DNA of 64,000 bases from Zea mays. Its lineage: Eukaryota > Streptophyta > Magnoliopsida > Poales > Poaceae. Shown here one piece after another: positions 48,462 through 60,848 of this stretch. The position numbers and the translations under genes were made by a program. Positions within the stretch are counted from its first letter, which is position 1. The number at the start of each line of letters is the position of its first letter. The notes beneath the pieces were generated by a model. It worked only from the letters and a program-made list of their open reading frames with translations. It searched no databases and was not told where the DNA came from. The stretch lies in the NCBI RefSeq assembly GCF_902167145.1, contig NC_050099.1, forward strand, positions 245,842,588 to 245,906,587, written 5' to 3'.

Positions 48462-48985
48462 GCTTGCAAGAGCCAAGAACGTCGTGTCGTGCTTGGGCTG
48501 TAGCCTCGGCCCGTAGTACTGGTCCGGCCCGACACGATTATTTTTTTTTATTTTACAAAAAAACGTATATACCTATATACAATTTATATTCAATATTAAA
48601 AATATCTTAGCGTGATGTTCTACTGGTTAGACAGTTTGACCCAGTGTCTCCCGCCCTTCTTCCATCAGGGCATGGGTTCGAACCATACCTCCTGCACCGT
48701 TTTTAACATTTTACGCTGATTTAATTAAATGGATCTACGGGCTGGCCCGACACAGTTAGCAGGCCGGCATGACGTGCCTGTGCCATAGTTGTGGCCCGCG
48801 TGCATCTAGCCCATGTCGGGCATCGTTACGCTGATTTAATTAAATGGAACGACGGGCTAACGGGCTGGCCCGACACAGTTAGCAGACCGGCATGACCTTC
48901 ATGTGCCATAGTTGTGGCCCGCGTGCATTTAGCCCTAAAAAATAACGCATGACGACCGTTGAAACTGGTGCTTTAAGTATAGTAT
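48462..48985. repeat. Right part of the repeat split by the Gypsy, with tRNA-like segment and 115-bp duplication
   Basis: A tRNA-like segment at about 48608-48700 (GATGTTCTACTGGTTAG, then GGGTTCGAACC as B box) suggests a tRNA-derived SINE piece. It is followed by two 115-bp direct copies (48711-48825 and 48826-48935) that begin TTACGCTGATTTAATTAAAT and contain GGCTGGCCCGACACAGTTAG. The part ends with AACGCATGACGACCGTTGAA and TTTAAGTATAGTATAGA, the end motif shared with the repeat at 51093-51330. Confidence 0.5.
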
Positions 48986-49130
48986 AGATTTGGTTGGACT
49001 GTAGCTGTAAAAGAAGCTACTATGAGTTGTGAGTTGTGGAAAAAAATGTTGTGAACTGATAAAAACAGTTTGATGGAAACCAATAAAAACTGCTAAAAAT
49101 TCTTATATATATATATATATTGTTGGTAAT

Positions 49131-50873
49131 AGAAGCCCTGGGCTTCCGATAGACATGGGAAGTTCGAGCCATGTTAGTGGTCACGCGCGTGGTCAGGTCG
49201 GGCCAGTGGGCCGCGTGCGTTCGCGCGATTATGGGGCGCGTTTATGCATGCATAAATATGTGTTATATTTTGCATAAACAGAAGGTGCGCACGTGGTGGG
49301 GTCGAGTTGGGATGTACGAAGGTGGGTCAGCGTCTTGTTCGCTGGTCGAATATTTGGTTCCTACTCGTGTTTATGCTAGCATATTTAATGGTTCAGACTT
49401 GCATAACATGAGAGCGGCAACGAACTTTTCGTTGGTTCGTTTAGGTGGGTCCACACACCACCATGATTAGCGCGCCCACGAAGCTGGAAGTTACCGTATA
49501 TATCAGAACAGAAGATATAGAGCTGATCGTGCATAGGAGTTTAGGCGAATTTCAGCGTAAAACATGAACCAAAACAGCATAAATGGGTATAAATTTTAGT
49601 GTAAATCATTGATCTATTTCATAACAAAAACATGTATGGAAACAAAAAAAATCTGATTTACATGCTTTATTTCCTCCATAAATATAGGATCTTCCAACAT
49701 CCATGCATCAAGGCTCATTATAAACAGTTTATGATATATACTGATATTAGTTATACAACACGATGAAGTTATTTATGCCCTATGGTGGGCTGCGTAAAAA
49801 ATCGGTTTTCTACTGCATATGTGCAATTTTAGGATGACAATAATGTGAGTTCAAAAGTAAATGGATCAGCATACACGAGATTTATGGAATCGTGGCAAAT
49901 GATCTCATTTCTTAGAGCGGTTACCTTTTTCTAAATTTTCTATTTTGTTGCATAAATGTGTGGGTCGTAAATATATCTTATACATATGGCATAAATGGTA
50001 GTAACTCAATATACACTGGATTAAGTAAACGAGATAATGCATAAAATCAATAAATCGTTTGCGTAAAATATGAATAGAAATATCATAAACACACAAATAG
50101 ATGGAAGCGGAGCCATGAACTGAAATATAGGTCATAAAACCCTAATGACATTGGCATAAATATGTATACAAAATAGCATAAAAATAGAATCGCCGCCCTG
50201 CGGAACCGTCGCCTCGCATCTGGGATGCGCCACCAGTTTGTGCCTAGGGGAGGATGCCGTCGTCGCTTGCACCTAGAGAAATCCGCCATCGCTGCTCCCA
50301 CCTTGGATGACATAGCAGTCGTACGCGCTTAGGGGTCGACCCTCGCGCGCATGAATCCCGAGATCCGTTGCACCAACCGCTCCCACCTCGCCGTCATGCA
50401 TGCCTTAGGGGTGTCGTCGTTGCTCACATGCCCCCGAGATCCGCCGTCGCGCCGCCGCAGCCACTCCCACGTCACCGCCGTGCGCACCTCAAGGGGTCGC
50501 TGCCGCGTGCACCTCAGGGAGACGCTGTCGCGCTCGAGACCCACGGGATCCGCCGCCGCGGCTGCTGCCACATCGCTGTCGTGCGCACCACATGGGGCCG
50601 CCGCGGCGTGCGTGCTCTCGGGATCCGATGTCGTAGCCGCTCTCGCCTCACCGCCGTGCGCGCCTCAGGGATCCGCCGCCGCGAGCGTGTCCCCAGATCC
50701 GTCGTCGCGCGCGCCTCTCAGGGGTGGGGCGTAACTGCCGGCGTCGCTAAAACTGAACCATAGGGGCTAGCGGTCTGGAGCTTCTTTTATAGATATTTTG
50801 GATCTGGTGTGGCTGAACCGGTTGGCAACATCCGGTCAGGGCTTCCGCTCGGCTATTGTAAGCCCAGGGCTCT
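49131..50873. mobile_element. TIR-bounded element with AT-rich left part and GC-rich right part (unclassified)
   Basis: Ends are AGAAGCCCTGGGCTTCCGATA on the left and, inverted, AGAGCCCTGGGCTTACAATA on the right. The left 1 kb is AT-rich with many GCATAAA/TCATAAA words (49250-50180). At about 50190 it changes sharply to a GC-rich part (to 50740) made of degenerate units with GATCCGCCGCCGC and CCGTGCGCACCTCAGG. There is no transposase frame. The flanks are TA-repeat-rich and no TSD could be fixed. The GC-rich segment may be captured host sequence; the open frames in it follow the repeat and are not accepted as genes. Confidence 0.45.
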
Positions 50874-50882
50874 AAATACATA

Positions 50883-50884
<2 letters not shown>

Positions 50885-50935
<51 letters not shown>
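50885..50935. repeat. (AT)n microsatellite, about 25 units
   Basis: Uninterrupted AT dinucleotides immediately to the right of the 49131-50873 element. Confidence 0.97.
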
Positions 50936-50938
<3 letters not shown>

Positions 50939-51092
50939 TTATCGAAAACCGCTAAAAACTGGTCCAAAGGTGCTTTCAATTTTGCATTACGAGAAAGTCG
51001 GCTTTTATAAAAGCTGTTTTCTAGATCCAAACCTTTGGTTGCATTTTGACTTTTAGGAGACAAAAGTCAAACCAAACACACCCTGAATACAC

Positions 51093-51330
51093 TATTCAGT
51101 TGCCCGTGCATTGCCATGATTTTTATATTTCATATGATTGGAGTTTGTTTTAAGACGTAAAATATGTGTTCTATTAGTTAGGTAGGTGTAAATGTGGAGC
51201 CAACAACTAAGATTCAGGCCCTCATTTGTGCATAAATTTATCATACTTTTACATTAAACAAGAAGAATAACGCGAGACGACCGTTGAAACCGATATGATT
51301 ATTAAATTATATGTATCGCTATATAAAATA
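51093..51330. repeat. Short copy of the repeat seen at 26949/48985
   Basis: Begins TCAGTTGCCCGTGCATTGCC and contains AACGCGAGACGACCGTTGAA at about 51268, the same two end words as the larger repeat split by the Gypsy, but only about 200 bp apart. Probably a deletion derivative. Superfamily unknown. Confidence 0.45.
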
Positions 51331-51788
51331 CTGTTTATAGACTAAAGTTTGAAGCGTGATATTACGATGTAGGAGATAGCCTTATCCTCTCTAGTTCCGC
51401 CATAACTTCTGTTATGTGCTTCGTAAAACTTCTGCAGCCTGTGAGAGTTAGTATGCTGAAAAAAATCGAGAAAATTATATTTTTGGACTTCAAACAATGT
51501 GTAAAAAATGATCGAAATGACATTAAAATCAATGATATATTTTTAATCTTAACCTTGCGAAATCGATGTTAGAAATGACAAAAGTATGGAGCACATTGTT
51601 TGACTCCGAGGACACGTATCGTTTCACTCGAAACTGCTGGCTGACTGCCGGTCGCCGGCGCCTCGCCTCTCCACTCTCCTTGCGCCGCTGTTTCGCGAGC
51701 CACGGCCGAGAAGAGAAGCGGGGTGGCGAGTTGGAGACTTGGAGATGTCCGCCGGGCCCGGTGGAGACAGTTTTGTGGCTTTTGTAAA

Positions 51789-51850
51789 TGGGCCATGGCC
51801 CAATAGAAACGAACGGAGTCCTGGTCCGTTTTAGTGCCGAAAACCCTAAT
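51789..51850 (+). promoter_or_regulatory. RPL19 promoter elements: paired site II and telo-box
   Basis: TGGGCC (51789-51794) and GGCCCA (51797-51802) form a back-to-back site II pair; AAACCCTAA follows at 51842-51850. A CAG|GTGAGC donor at 51962/51963 suggests a non-coding first exon and an intron in the 5' UTR. No TATA box is evident, as is common for ribosomal-protein genes. Confidence 0.7.
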
Positions 51851-52082
51851 CCCCGTGGCCATTTTGGGCACGTAGCCGCCTCGCTTTCTCCTCTTCCGCC
51901 CCACCCCGGTGAGGCGCTGATCCATCGCCTCGGACAGCGGCTCCAGAACCTCCGCGTTGCAGGTGAGCTCGCCTCCAAACTCATCTCCTTTGGGCACGTA
52001 CGCGTCTGATAGTTGCAGTGGTTGGGGTTGGCTTCGTGCTATTCAGAAACACAGTAGCGAGAACTATTCGGTGGGGCCGAAG

Positions 52083-53711
<1,629 letters not shown>

Positions 53712-55961
53712 AGTATTGCAACAAAGCTGCAGCTTTCTAGTCCAGTACTTCGTAATTTTGGAGCGCCCTGATCAATTTTGCTGTTATACAGCTTCGTGTC
53801 TTTTATTTTCCAAAAGCTACCGTACCTGGATTGTTAGAGATGTTTACGCAGAGTTTCTTTGGAAGAGGATCCGCTCAAAAATGTTTATTTGGATCAGATG
53901 GTCTCAGGAAATGTGGTTATGTTTTATGGAAATTTATCCTGTTGCTATTTGATTGATCAATTGACGATGGTGCCCCATTATTTGAGGTGATCTCTCTTGA
54001 TTGAAGGGCCGGTAGTGCTAATGGTTCAGGTCCATGGATTTCCAGTTTTTCACACGATAAGAGTAGGGACTGCGGCCAGTAAAGCGTGTTTGGTCTATGA
54101 CCATTTTATCTAAAGTTAGTCGTTCGAATTTAAGAACTACTCTTACGTAGAAAAGTTAGACAAAGTGTTCCAAGTTAGGTTTAAGAACTACTCTTACGTT
54201 CTTACGTAGAAAAGTTAGTGAATCAAAACAGCCTTTAGAATTTCCGATTGAAGATGTGCATGTGTCGACGGCCCTAACCTATTAATCGATAGTCCTTGCT
54301 TATGAGAGGAGATGAGAAGAGACTCGGGTACTCTCGTATTTATCTAGAGAGAGAGAGAAATTTTATAAACAAATTTATTTTTATTTTGTTATAGAATAAA
54401 AATATACATCTTAATGAGTTATACAACTTTATAGTTGAAAACTCGTTCATTTGAATCAATTTACTGTTTAAAATATGATTTGTAAATTGTCTTTGCTTAG
54501 TGTCAAAAAAATACTCGTCAAGTAAGCTCTTTCCCTAATAAAACCCCACGCAAAGCACTTATTTGCCCTAACATTTTTTGTTTAGCACCCAACAAACAAA
54601 GAATAATCGAAAAAACACTCACCAAACTACACTCTATATTTTTTGTTTAGCACCAAACAAACAAAGATTGATCGAAAAAAACACTCACCAAACTACACTC
54701 GACAAGAGATCCTTTGCAGAGTGATTGAAAAATACTCATCAAATCACTTGGCACTCGATAAACAGACGATAGTGATTGTCACTTCTTAAAGCCCCGACAA
54801 CCAACTGTATTACTGTCCATGTTTTGTTGCAGGAGAAGCTAACCCACATGCAGTTCAATCAATCGCTTTGACAGTAACAACACTGGCTGCAAATCACCAT
54901 TCAGGCTTGTTTGGTTTAGTTTTTTTCTGACGAGTTTTTCCGAGAATCTGTCTGTGAGGAGAATCTGAGTATTGTGGAGGTTACACCCGGAGTAAGATAA
55001 AAGAGTCCATAAGGTTTAGGATCTAGTAGGTGACCGATTTCTTCTATCGCGACGACTCGACCGATTGTGTTTTCATGTCGATTTTGGACGATTTTCACTA
55101 AAGCGATTTTCGGAGAAACAGGCTAAAAAGCTGCGCATTTGGTAGTCCGCAACAGCTTCTGATGGCCAGAATCAGGAAAAATGCTGAAACAAACAGGCCC
55201 GAAACGGACAGGAAGCGAGATATCGACTTCTTCGGTGTAGGTGCAATAATGTATGGTGACATGGTGCTGGGAGTATGTTGAACATGACATGTATTGTGCG
55301 GGAAGAATTCAAATCCATAACACTTATAAAAAGATGGATCTAAGCAATACTTCTACTGAGATATATTCTCTAAATTTCAAGATATATTCTCTATCCTTTA
55401 TAACACTTTTTAAAAGATTTTGTTCTCTATATCTATTTCATCTTCAACAAAGTCATCTAAATTTTATCCTTTATATCTCATCTTTTTAATCTATATTCTT
55501 TATGTGCTTTATTGGTCACATTTAGTACGGCATTAACCAAAATATATAATACAAAAAGATACGACGTGAGCTAGTGTAAGCCAAAAGAAACATCACGGAC
55601 GTTTATCGAACGTACAGTACGCCTCTATAGTTGCCAGAGACATCCGCTATTTTAGAGGACACAGTAGCAGATCTTGTTAGTGAGCTGACGGACAACAAGA
55701 AACATTAAATATACCATACCGACTCCATTAGCGTGTGCTGCTGAAGGGAGTCTAAATATTAAAGATATTTTATCGTAACAATCAACTTGTCCATGGTGGT
55801 GAAAGCTCAGAGACTGCATCCGCAATCCAGATTCGACATCGATATCCACGCTTCAGAAAAGGTATCCAATAATTGAAAGACCAACCAACCTGCTTCGAGA
55901 TACTGGAGCTGATCAAAGCATTCTGAGCTCTGTGCCGGCTGGTCCATGGAAGATAGACACC
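53712..55961. other. Intergenic region between RPL19 and the first LRR gene
   Basis: RPL19 3' UTR, then AT-rich DNA. Two local duplications: TTTAAGAACTACTCTTACG at about 54129 and 54180 (51 bp apart), and a 66-bp unit with TTTTTTGTTTAGCACC and AACACTCACCAAACTACACTC at about 54573-54705, two copies. A GA-rich run lies at 54342-54360. No gene recognised. No clear TATA box before the LRR gene. Confidence 0.5.
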
Positions 55962-58181
55962 ATGCGGCCACTCCACTGCCACTCCTCACGGAACAACAGC
56001 AGAGCAGCAGGTGGACCATGGTCGGCACGATCGCTTGCTCTTGCTCTGCTGCCACTGCTCTCCCTGCTCTCTCCCACCGGGTGTGCGAGCAGCACGGAGC
56101 AGGACGGGGTCTCCCTCCTCAAGTTTCTCCAGGGGCTCTCGCAGGACTCCGGCCTCGCCACTTCTTGGAGGAACGGCACAGACTGGTGCACGTGGAAGGG
56201 CATCACCTGCGACGCCGACGGCGCCGTCACAGAAGTCTCGCTGGCTTCCCTGGGCCTCGAGGGCCGCATCTCGCCGGCGCTCGGCGAGATGCCTAGCCTG
56301 CTGCGCCTCAACCTGTCGCTCAACTCCCTCTCCGGCGGCCTCCCCGCGGAGCTACTGCTGTCCAGAAGCTTACTCGCCCTCGACGTCAGCTTCAACAACC
56401 TGAACGGTGATCTCCCCGAGCTGCCATCTACGTTCGCCGGACAGGGACGGCAGCCTATCAAGTTACTCAACGTCTCAAGCAACCAGCTCACAGGGCAAAT
56501 CCCGCCGCTCACACTGGCGGGCATGACCAAGCTCGTCACTCTCAACGTGAGCAACAACAGCCTCACCGGAGAGATCCCCAGCACCATCTGCGCCAGAACG
56601 CCGTTCCTGTCGGCGCTCGACCTCAGCTTCAACCAGCTCAACGGAAGCGTGCCCGTGAACCTCGGCCGTTGCTCCGCGCTACGAGTGCTCAAGGCCGGCC
56701 ACAATGAACTCCACGGGACTCTGCCGGACGAGCTCTACGACGCGACCTCTCTCGAGCACATCTCCTTCCCAAACAACCGTCTGCAGGGAGCGCTCAGCGC
56801 CGAGCGTCTAGCCGAGCTCAGGAGTCTGGTCGTCCTCGACCTCGCGGAGAACGGACTCACGGGCGGCATCCCGGACTCTATCGGGCGGCTCGAGAGGCTG
56901 GAGGAGCTTCGCCTAGAGCACAACAGCATGTCCGGCGAGCTGCCACCGGCTCTGAGCAGGTGCTCGAGTCTCAGAACCGTCATTCTCCGGAGCAACGGTT
57001 TCCATGGAGACCTGAACAGCGTCGACTTCTCAACCTTGCCCAGGCTAAAAGTTCTAGATTTCATGGACAACAACTTCACAGGCACAGTCCCTGAGAGCCT
57101 GTACTCGTGCAGCGACCTCACCGCGCTCCGACTGTCCTCTAACGGCTTCCATGGCCAGCTCTCGCCGGGGATCGGCAGGCTCAAGTCGCTCAGGTTCCTG
57201 TCCCTGACAAACAACTCGTTCACGAACGTCACGAACGCGCTCCAGGTCCTCAAGAGCGCGCCGAGCCTCACGACTCTGCTGATCGGCGCCAACTTCAGAG
57301 GCGAGGCGATGCCGGAGGACGAGACGATCGAAGGCTACCGGAGCCTCCAGGTCCTGTCCCTGGCGGACTGCTCGCTGTCAGGAGAAATCCCTCGCTGGGT
57401 GTCAGGGCTCGAGAACCTGCGAGAGCTGTTCCTGTCCAGCAACCGGCTCACCGGCCCGATCCCGGCCTGGCTCAGCGGCCTGAGCCTCCTGTTCGTTCTG
57501 GACGTGTCCAACAACAGCCTCGCGGGGGAGATCCCGACAGCGCTGGCGGATCTACCGATGCTGAGGTCCGAGACGACCGTGGACGACGACGACGACGACG
57601 GTGGGTCTTCGAGCCAGTCCGCGTTCCCGCTGCCCGTCTACATGGCCGCGTCGCTCCAGTACCACAGGGCGAACTACTGCCCCAAGCTGCTGAACCTCGG
57701 CGACAACAGGCTCACTGGCGCGGTGCCGCCGGAGATCGGCCGCCTGAAGGGACTCACGCAGCTCAACCTGAGCTTCAACAGCCTGCGTGGGGAGGTTCCG
57801 CAGGCCGTCGGCAACCTCACGAACCTCGAGGTGCTGGACCTGTCCAGCAACCGCCTGACGGGCAAGATCCCCAGGGCGCTGGAGAGCCTCCACTTCCTCT
57901 CCTACTTCAACGTCTCCAACAACGACTTGGACGGGCCTGTTCCGGCAGGAGGCCAGTTCTGCACGTTCCCGAGCTCTAGCTTCGCGGGGAACCCGGGGAT
58001 GTGCGGCCCTATGCTTGTTCGCCGGTGCAGCGCTGCTTCTGTAGAGGCAGGTCTTCCTGCGCCCGTTCGCGACGCAGGACTGTGTGGCGGTGACGTCGTC
58101 GTCTTCGCTGTGACCTTTGGTGTCTTCGTTGGAGTAGGCGTGCTGTATGATCAGATGGTACTGTCCAGATATTTTGGGTAG
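55962..58181 (+). CDS. LRR receptor-like protein (RLP2/PSKR-PSY1R clade), no kinase, 739 aa, intronless
   Basis: Cell-surface receptor-like protein: signal peptide, extracellular leucine-rich repeats, one membrane helix, short tail. Start chosen at 55962 (MRPLHCHSS) because the downstream paralogue has MQPLH at the same place; an ATG 30 bp upstream is in frame. Signal peptide about 20-50 (LALALLPLLSLL). N-cap with DWCTWKGITC, then about 20 repeats of the LxxLxLSxNxLxGxIP type. An island region interrupts the repeats at about 545-585 and carries the acidic run VDDDDDDGG. Repeats resume (LNLGDNRLTG) to the C-cap (FAGNPGMCG), then the membrane helix VVVFAVTFGVFVGVGVLY and the tail DQMVLSRYFG, which is typical of RLPs. 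No kinase sequence follows, so this looks like a true RLP and not a cut receptor kinase. The ligand is unknown; relatives bind sulfated peptides or act in immunity. Confidence 0.93.
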   Translation: MRPLHCHSSRNNSRAAGGPWSARSLALALLPLLSLLSPTGCASSTEQDGVSLLKFLQGLSQDSGLATSWRNGTDWCTWKGITCDADGAVTEVSLASLGLEGRISPALGEMPSLLRLNLSLNSLSGGLPAELLLSRSLLALDVSFNNLNGDLPELPSTFAGQGRQPIKLLNVSSNQLTGQIPPLTLAGMTKLVTLNVSNNSLTGEIPSTICARTPFLSALDLSFNQLNGSVPVNLGRCSALRVLKAGHNELHGTLPDELYDATSLEHISFPNNRLQGALSAERLAELRSLVVLDLAENGLTGGIPDSIGRLERLEELRLEHNSMSGELPPALSRCSSLRTVILRSNGFHGDLNSVDFSTLPRLKVLDFMDNNFTGTVPESLYSCSDLTALRLSSNGFHGQLSPGIGRLKSLRFLSLTNNSFTNVTNALQVLKSAPSLTTLLIGANFRGEAMPEDETIEGYRSLQVLSLADCSLSGEIPRWVSGLENLRELFLSSNRLTGPIPAWLSGLSLLFVLDVSNNSLAGEIPTALADLPMLRSETTVDDDDDDGGSSSQSAFPLPVYMAASLQYHRANYCPKLLNLGDNRLTGAVPPEIGRLKGLTQLNLSFNSLRGEVPQAVGNLTNLEVLDLSSNRLTGKIPRALESLHFLSYFNVSNNDLDGPVPAGGQFCTFPSSSFAGNPGMCGPMLVRRCSAASVEAGLPAPVRDAGLCGGDVVVFAVTFGVFVGVGVLYDQMVLSRYFG

Positions 58182-60308
58182 CGAAAAGTGCTGCAGCAAT
58201 GCAGGAAAAAAAATTCTTCGCGTGTGCAAAGAAACTACTTTACTGTCTCTTACATCCATCATCTTATATCTTATGGTCTATATAAATACGAGAAAAATAA
58301 ATTATCAAAATATTAAGTTACAAATTTTGATCTATTTTTATAGGCCTCCAAATAGTGGATGTGAAGAGATGCAAAAGAAAACGTTTGTATCCGGGATGTA
58401 CATAATGTTTCCATACTGCAGCAGTGTGTTTTCTGGCTTCAAGAATGTAATTGTACATAGGCAATGGATTTAGCTGAAGCTCCAAGCATGTTCTTAATAA
58501 GATCCCAACGTGTGCATAGGCAAAGTGTACATAACCTCAAACAATATCTTTGATTTGTCTTTGTAATATGAGCAGACTAGCATACAACACGCGTGCTAAC
58601 GTTGGTGATGGAGGACTCACAAAAAATCTCATGTTGTTATTAAACACCAAAACATTTGAGATCCTAGATGCTTTTAGGCTTTAGGGCCACATTTGCACGA
58701 GGCTAGGAGGCAACGACATGCTCCTTCTCTTTCTCCTTTGGCTCTAGAATGACATTTCTAATATTTATACTACAAATGAGGACATATTATTAAATTTAAG
58801 CAAGAAAATACAATGATCAAGAGGTATAAAAATGCAGTCTTGTTACCACACTCAAACTCTAGATATCCACAATCACATAAAAAAGAGTTCTCAAGTCGTT
58901 CATTGGCAGCTCTGTTCTTCTCCTTGCCTATCATCGGCGAAGGGTTGGGAGAGACGGAACCCACCACTCGAAGTGCTCGTGTGGCCATCTCCATCTCCAC
59001 CATTGATTGAAAAGAAGGTACCAAACTCGTCAGGACAATCGAAAGAAAAAAAAAACACCTCTTATGATTCAAAATGAGTTCATGTCACTAACTTATCAGC
59101 AATTTAATAAGACATATCAAGCAATAGTAAAAATAAAATAAAATGACCATGAACAACTGTTTACATTAAAAACGGTCGCATAGAAGTAATGAGTAGCTCT
59201 GTATGGATGCCTTGACTGAAACATGTGGGCGATAGTTTATCTTAATAGAGATTGGTTTCCAAAAAAAGTATGTTTAAAATGGATTAAAGAATAAAAAAAC
59301 TCATAGGAGGCCGGTGTGAATCAAGGGCTAGGCAGGTGTGTGTGTGGCCACACCTCCACGTTAGATCCAGTCGTGCAGTGCCCGTGAGCGCGCTGACCGA
59401 GACCGACGCATGGGTAAGGTTGGACGGGAAGGCCGTCGTTGTCCACTCCACGCGCATCCTTTCATCCAGTCGTGCAAGTGCAACGAAGAGAGCGCGCTGA
59501 CCGAGACCGATCGCATGGGGTTGGACGTACACGCGCATGCCGTTGCCGTGGGTCCCCGTGGCTTCTTCTGCGTCCTCCTGTCGTCCCGTGCTTCCACCCC
59601 AATCTCCATGTCTGCCTGGCTGCAGGTAGCAGAGAGTCCCGGAGCCACCCTGCTATGCTCTCCCGGCAGGTTCCTCTGCAATTTGACTTCTGCGAAAGAT
59701 AAACAAATAGAGTGTGAATACAAGCAGCAGCAGCAGCAGCCAGACGAGACCTCAAAGTGTTCTTCTAGGAAAAAGACGCAGAAAGGGACGCAGCGCTAGC
59801 TCGGCACTGATCAGCTGAGCAGGCTGGACAGTAGTAGTGTTTAGTGCCATCCGTCCGTCCACTTCCACTGGCCGTTCCGCAGTCGACACCACGAAAGATA
59901 ATAAGAGAGCATCATGCAATACAAGGACGGGACGACCACTATCCACTATGAAACGCGCAAGTGCACCCCACTAGCCAAGCAAGCAAGCAATCATTATCCA
60001 CATCAACATGATCATGAGCCGCTGGAGTCAGGGGCCGGCCATGGAAAACAGCCGCACAAGGACAGGGCTTCAGGTCGCCGTCAACAGCCACCTTCATCGA
60101 CCTCTCTCTCTCTCTGCCTTTTCTTATATCTCTCTATCCTCCAAAGTCCAGACCGTGTCGATACCCTGACCACGGCGCCAATCATGGACCTAAAAATCAC
60201 TGCATAGTGACGCTCTCTCCCTGCGCTGCCCTCTAATGCTATCTCTAGCAACTCTCTTATCTTAAATTTTACTCTGCAAACAGTGCTACAGTACAAATAA
60301 GTGAGATC
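58182..60308. other. Intergenic region between the two LRR genes, left part
   Basis: 3' UTR of the first LRR gene and non-coding DNA. A direct duplication (ATCCAGTCGTGCA... GCGCGCTGACCGAGACCGA) occurs at about 59364-59420 and 59463-59515, about 99 bp apart. Open frames here are short and without recognisable domains. No kinase remnant was found. Confidence 0.5.
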
Positions 60309-60826
60309 AGGGCTGTTCCTGACTTTTGAGGGGCCTGGGACAAGATTATAAACAGAGACCCTAACACCATAAAGACTTGAGCAGTAAAAAATAGAAGTAA
60401 GATTATTACCTCAAATATATTGTAGAGATCAATTTAAAAATGTCTTCTAACATTTCTAGATGCAAAATCATCAATGATGGCTTCAATATTGACATCATCT
60501 AATAATTTCTTCTCAATACATAAAGTTGCTAGCCCGTTTAACCTTTCTTAAGACATTGCAGACCTTAAATAATTCTTCAATAACTTAAGCTTTGAGAAGC
60601 TCCTTTCAGCTGATGTCTAGTTATTGGTATAGTAAATAATATCCGATAAGCAACAAATATATTGGGATAGCAATCCATTCTCCTAACAAACTCAAAAATA
60701 TATTGGTATAGTAAATAATATCCGTTTCTATCCTATATTTCTATTGGACTTTGTGTACGGTGGGGCCCCTGGGAGATGGGGGCCAGGTCGACCGCCCCTC
60801 CCGCCCTGCCTCAGGCACGACCCTGA
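60309..60826 (-). mobile_element. hAT transposon remnant with transposase C-terminus
   Basis: The 518-bp insertion starts AGGGCTGTTCCTGA and ends CAGGCACGACCCTGA (imperfect inverted ends) and is flanked by a perfect 8-bp duplication GTGAGATC (60301-60308 and 60827-60834). On the minus strand (about 60625-60425) it encodes the hAT dimerisation region: SAERSFSKLKLLKNYLRSAM, one stop codon, then RLNGLATLCIEKKLL, close to ZMYM1/TTF-type hAT proteins. The rest of the transposase is deleted. Confidence 0.82.
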
Positions 60827-60848
60827 GTGAGATCTGCTGGGTACAACC

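Noticed and set aside
50351..50763. Ala/Arg-rich frames of 127-131 aa
   Set aside because: Both frames follow the degenerate GC-rich repeat units and show no domain or codon signal beyond base composition.
55913..56704. Long minus-strand frames across the LRR genes (also 57552-58262 and 62423-62773)
   Set aside because: They are complements of repetitive Leu-rich coding sequence and lack any domain.
59284..59800. Several overlapping frames of 84-129 aa
   Set aside because: They overlap on both strands across a direct duplication; none resembles a known protein.
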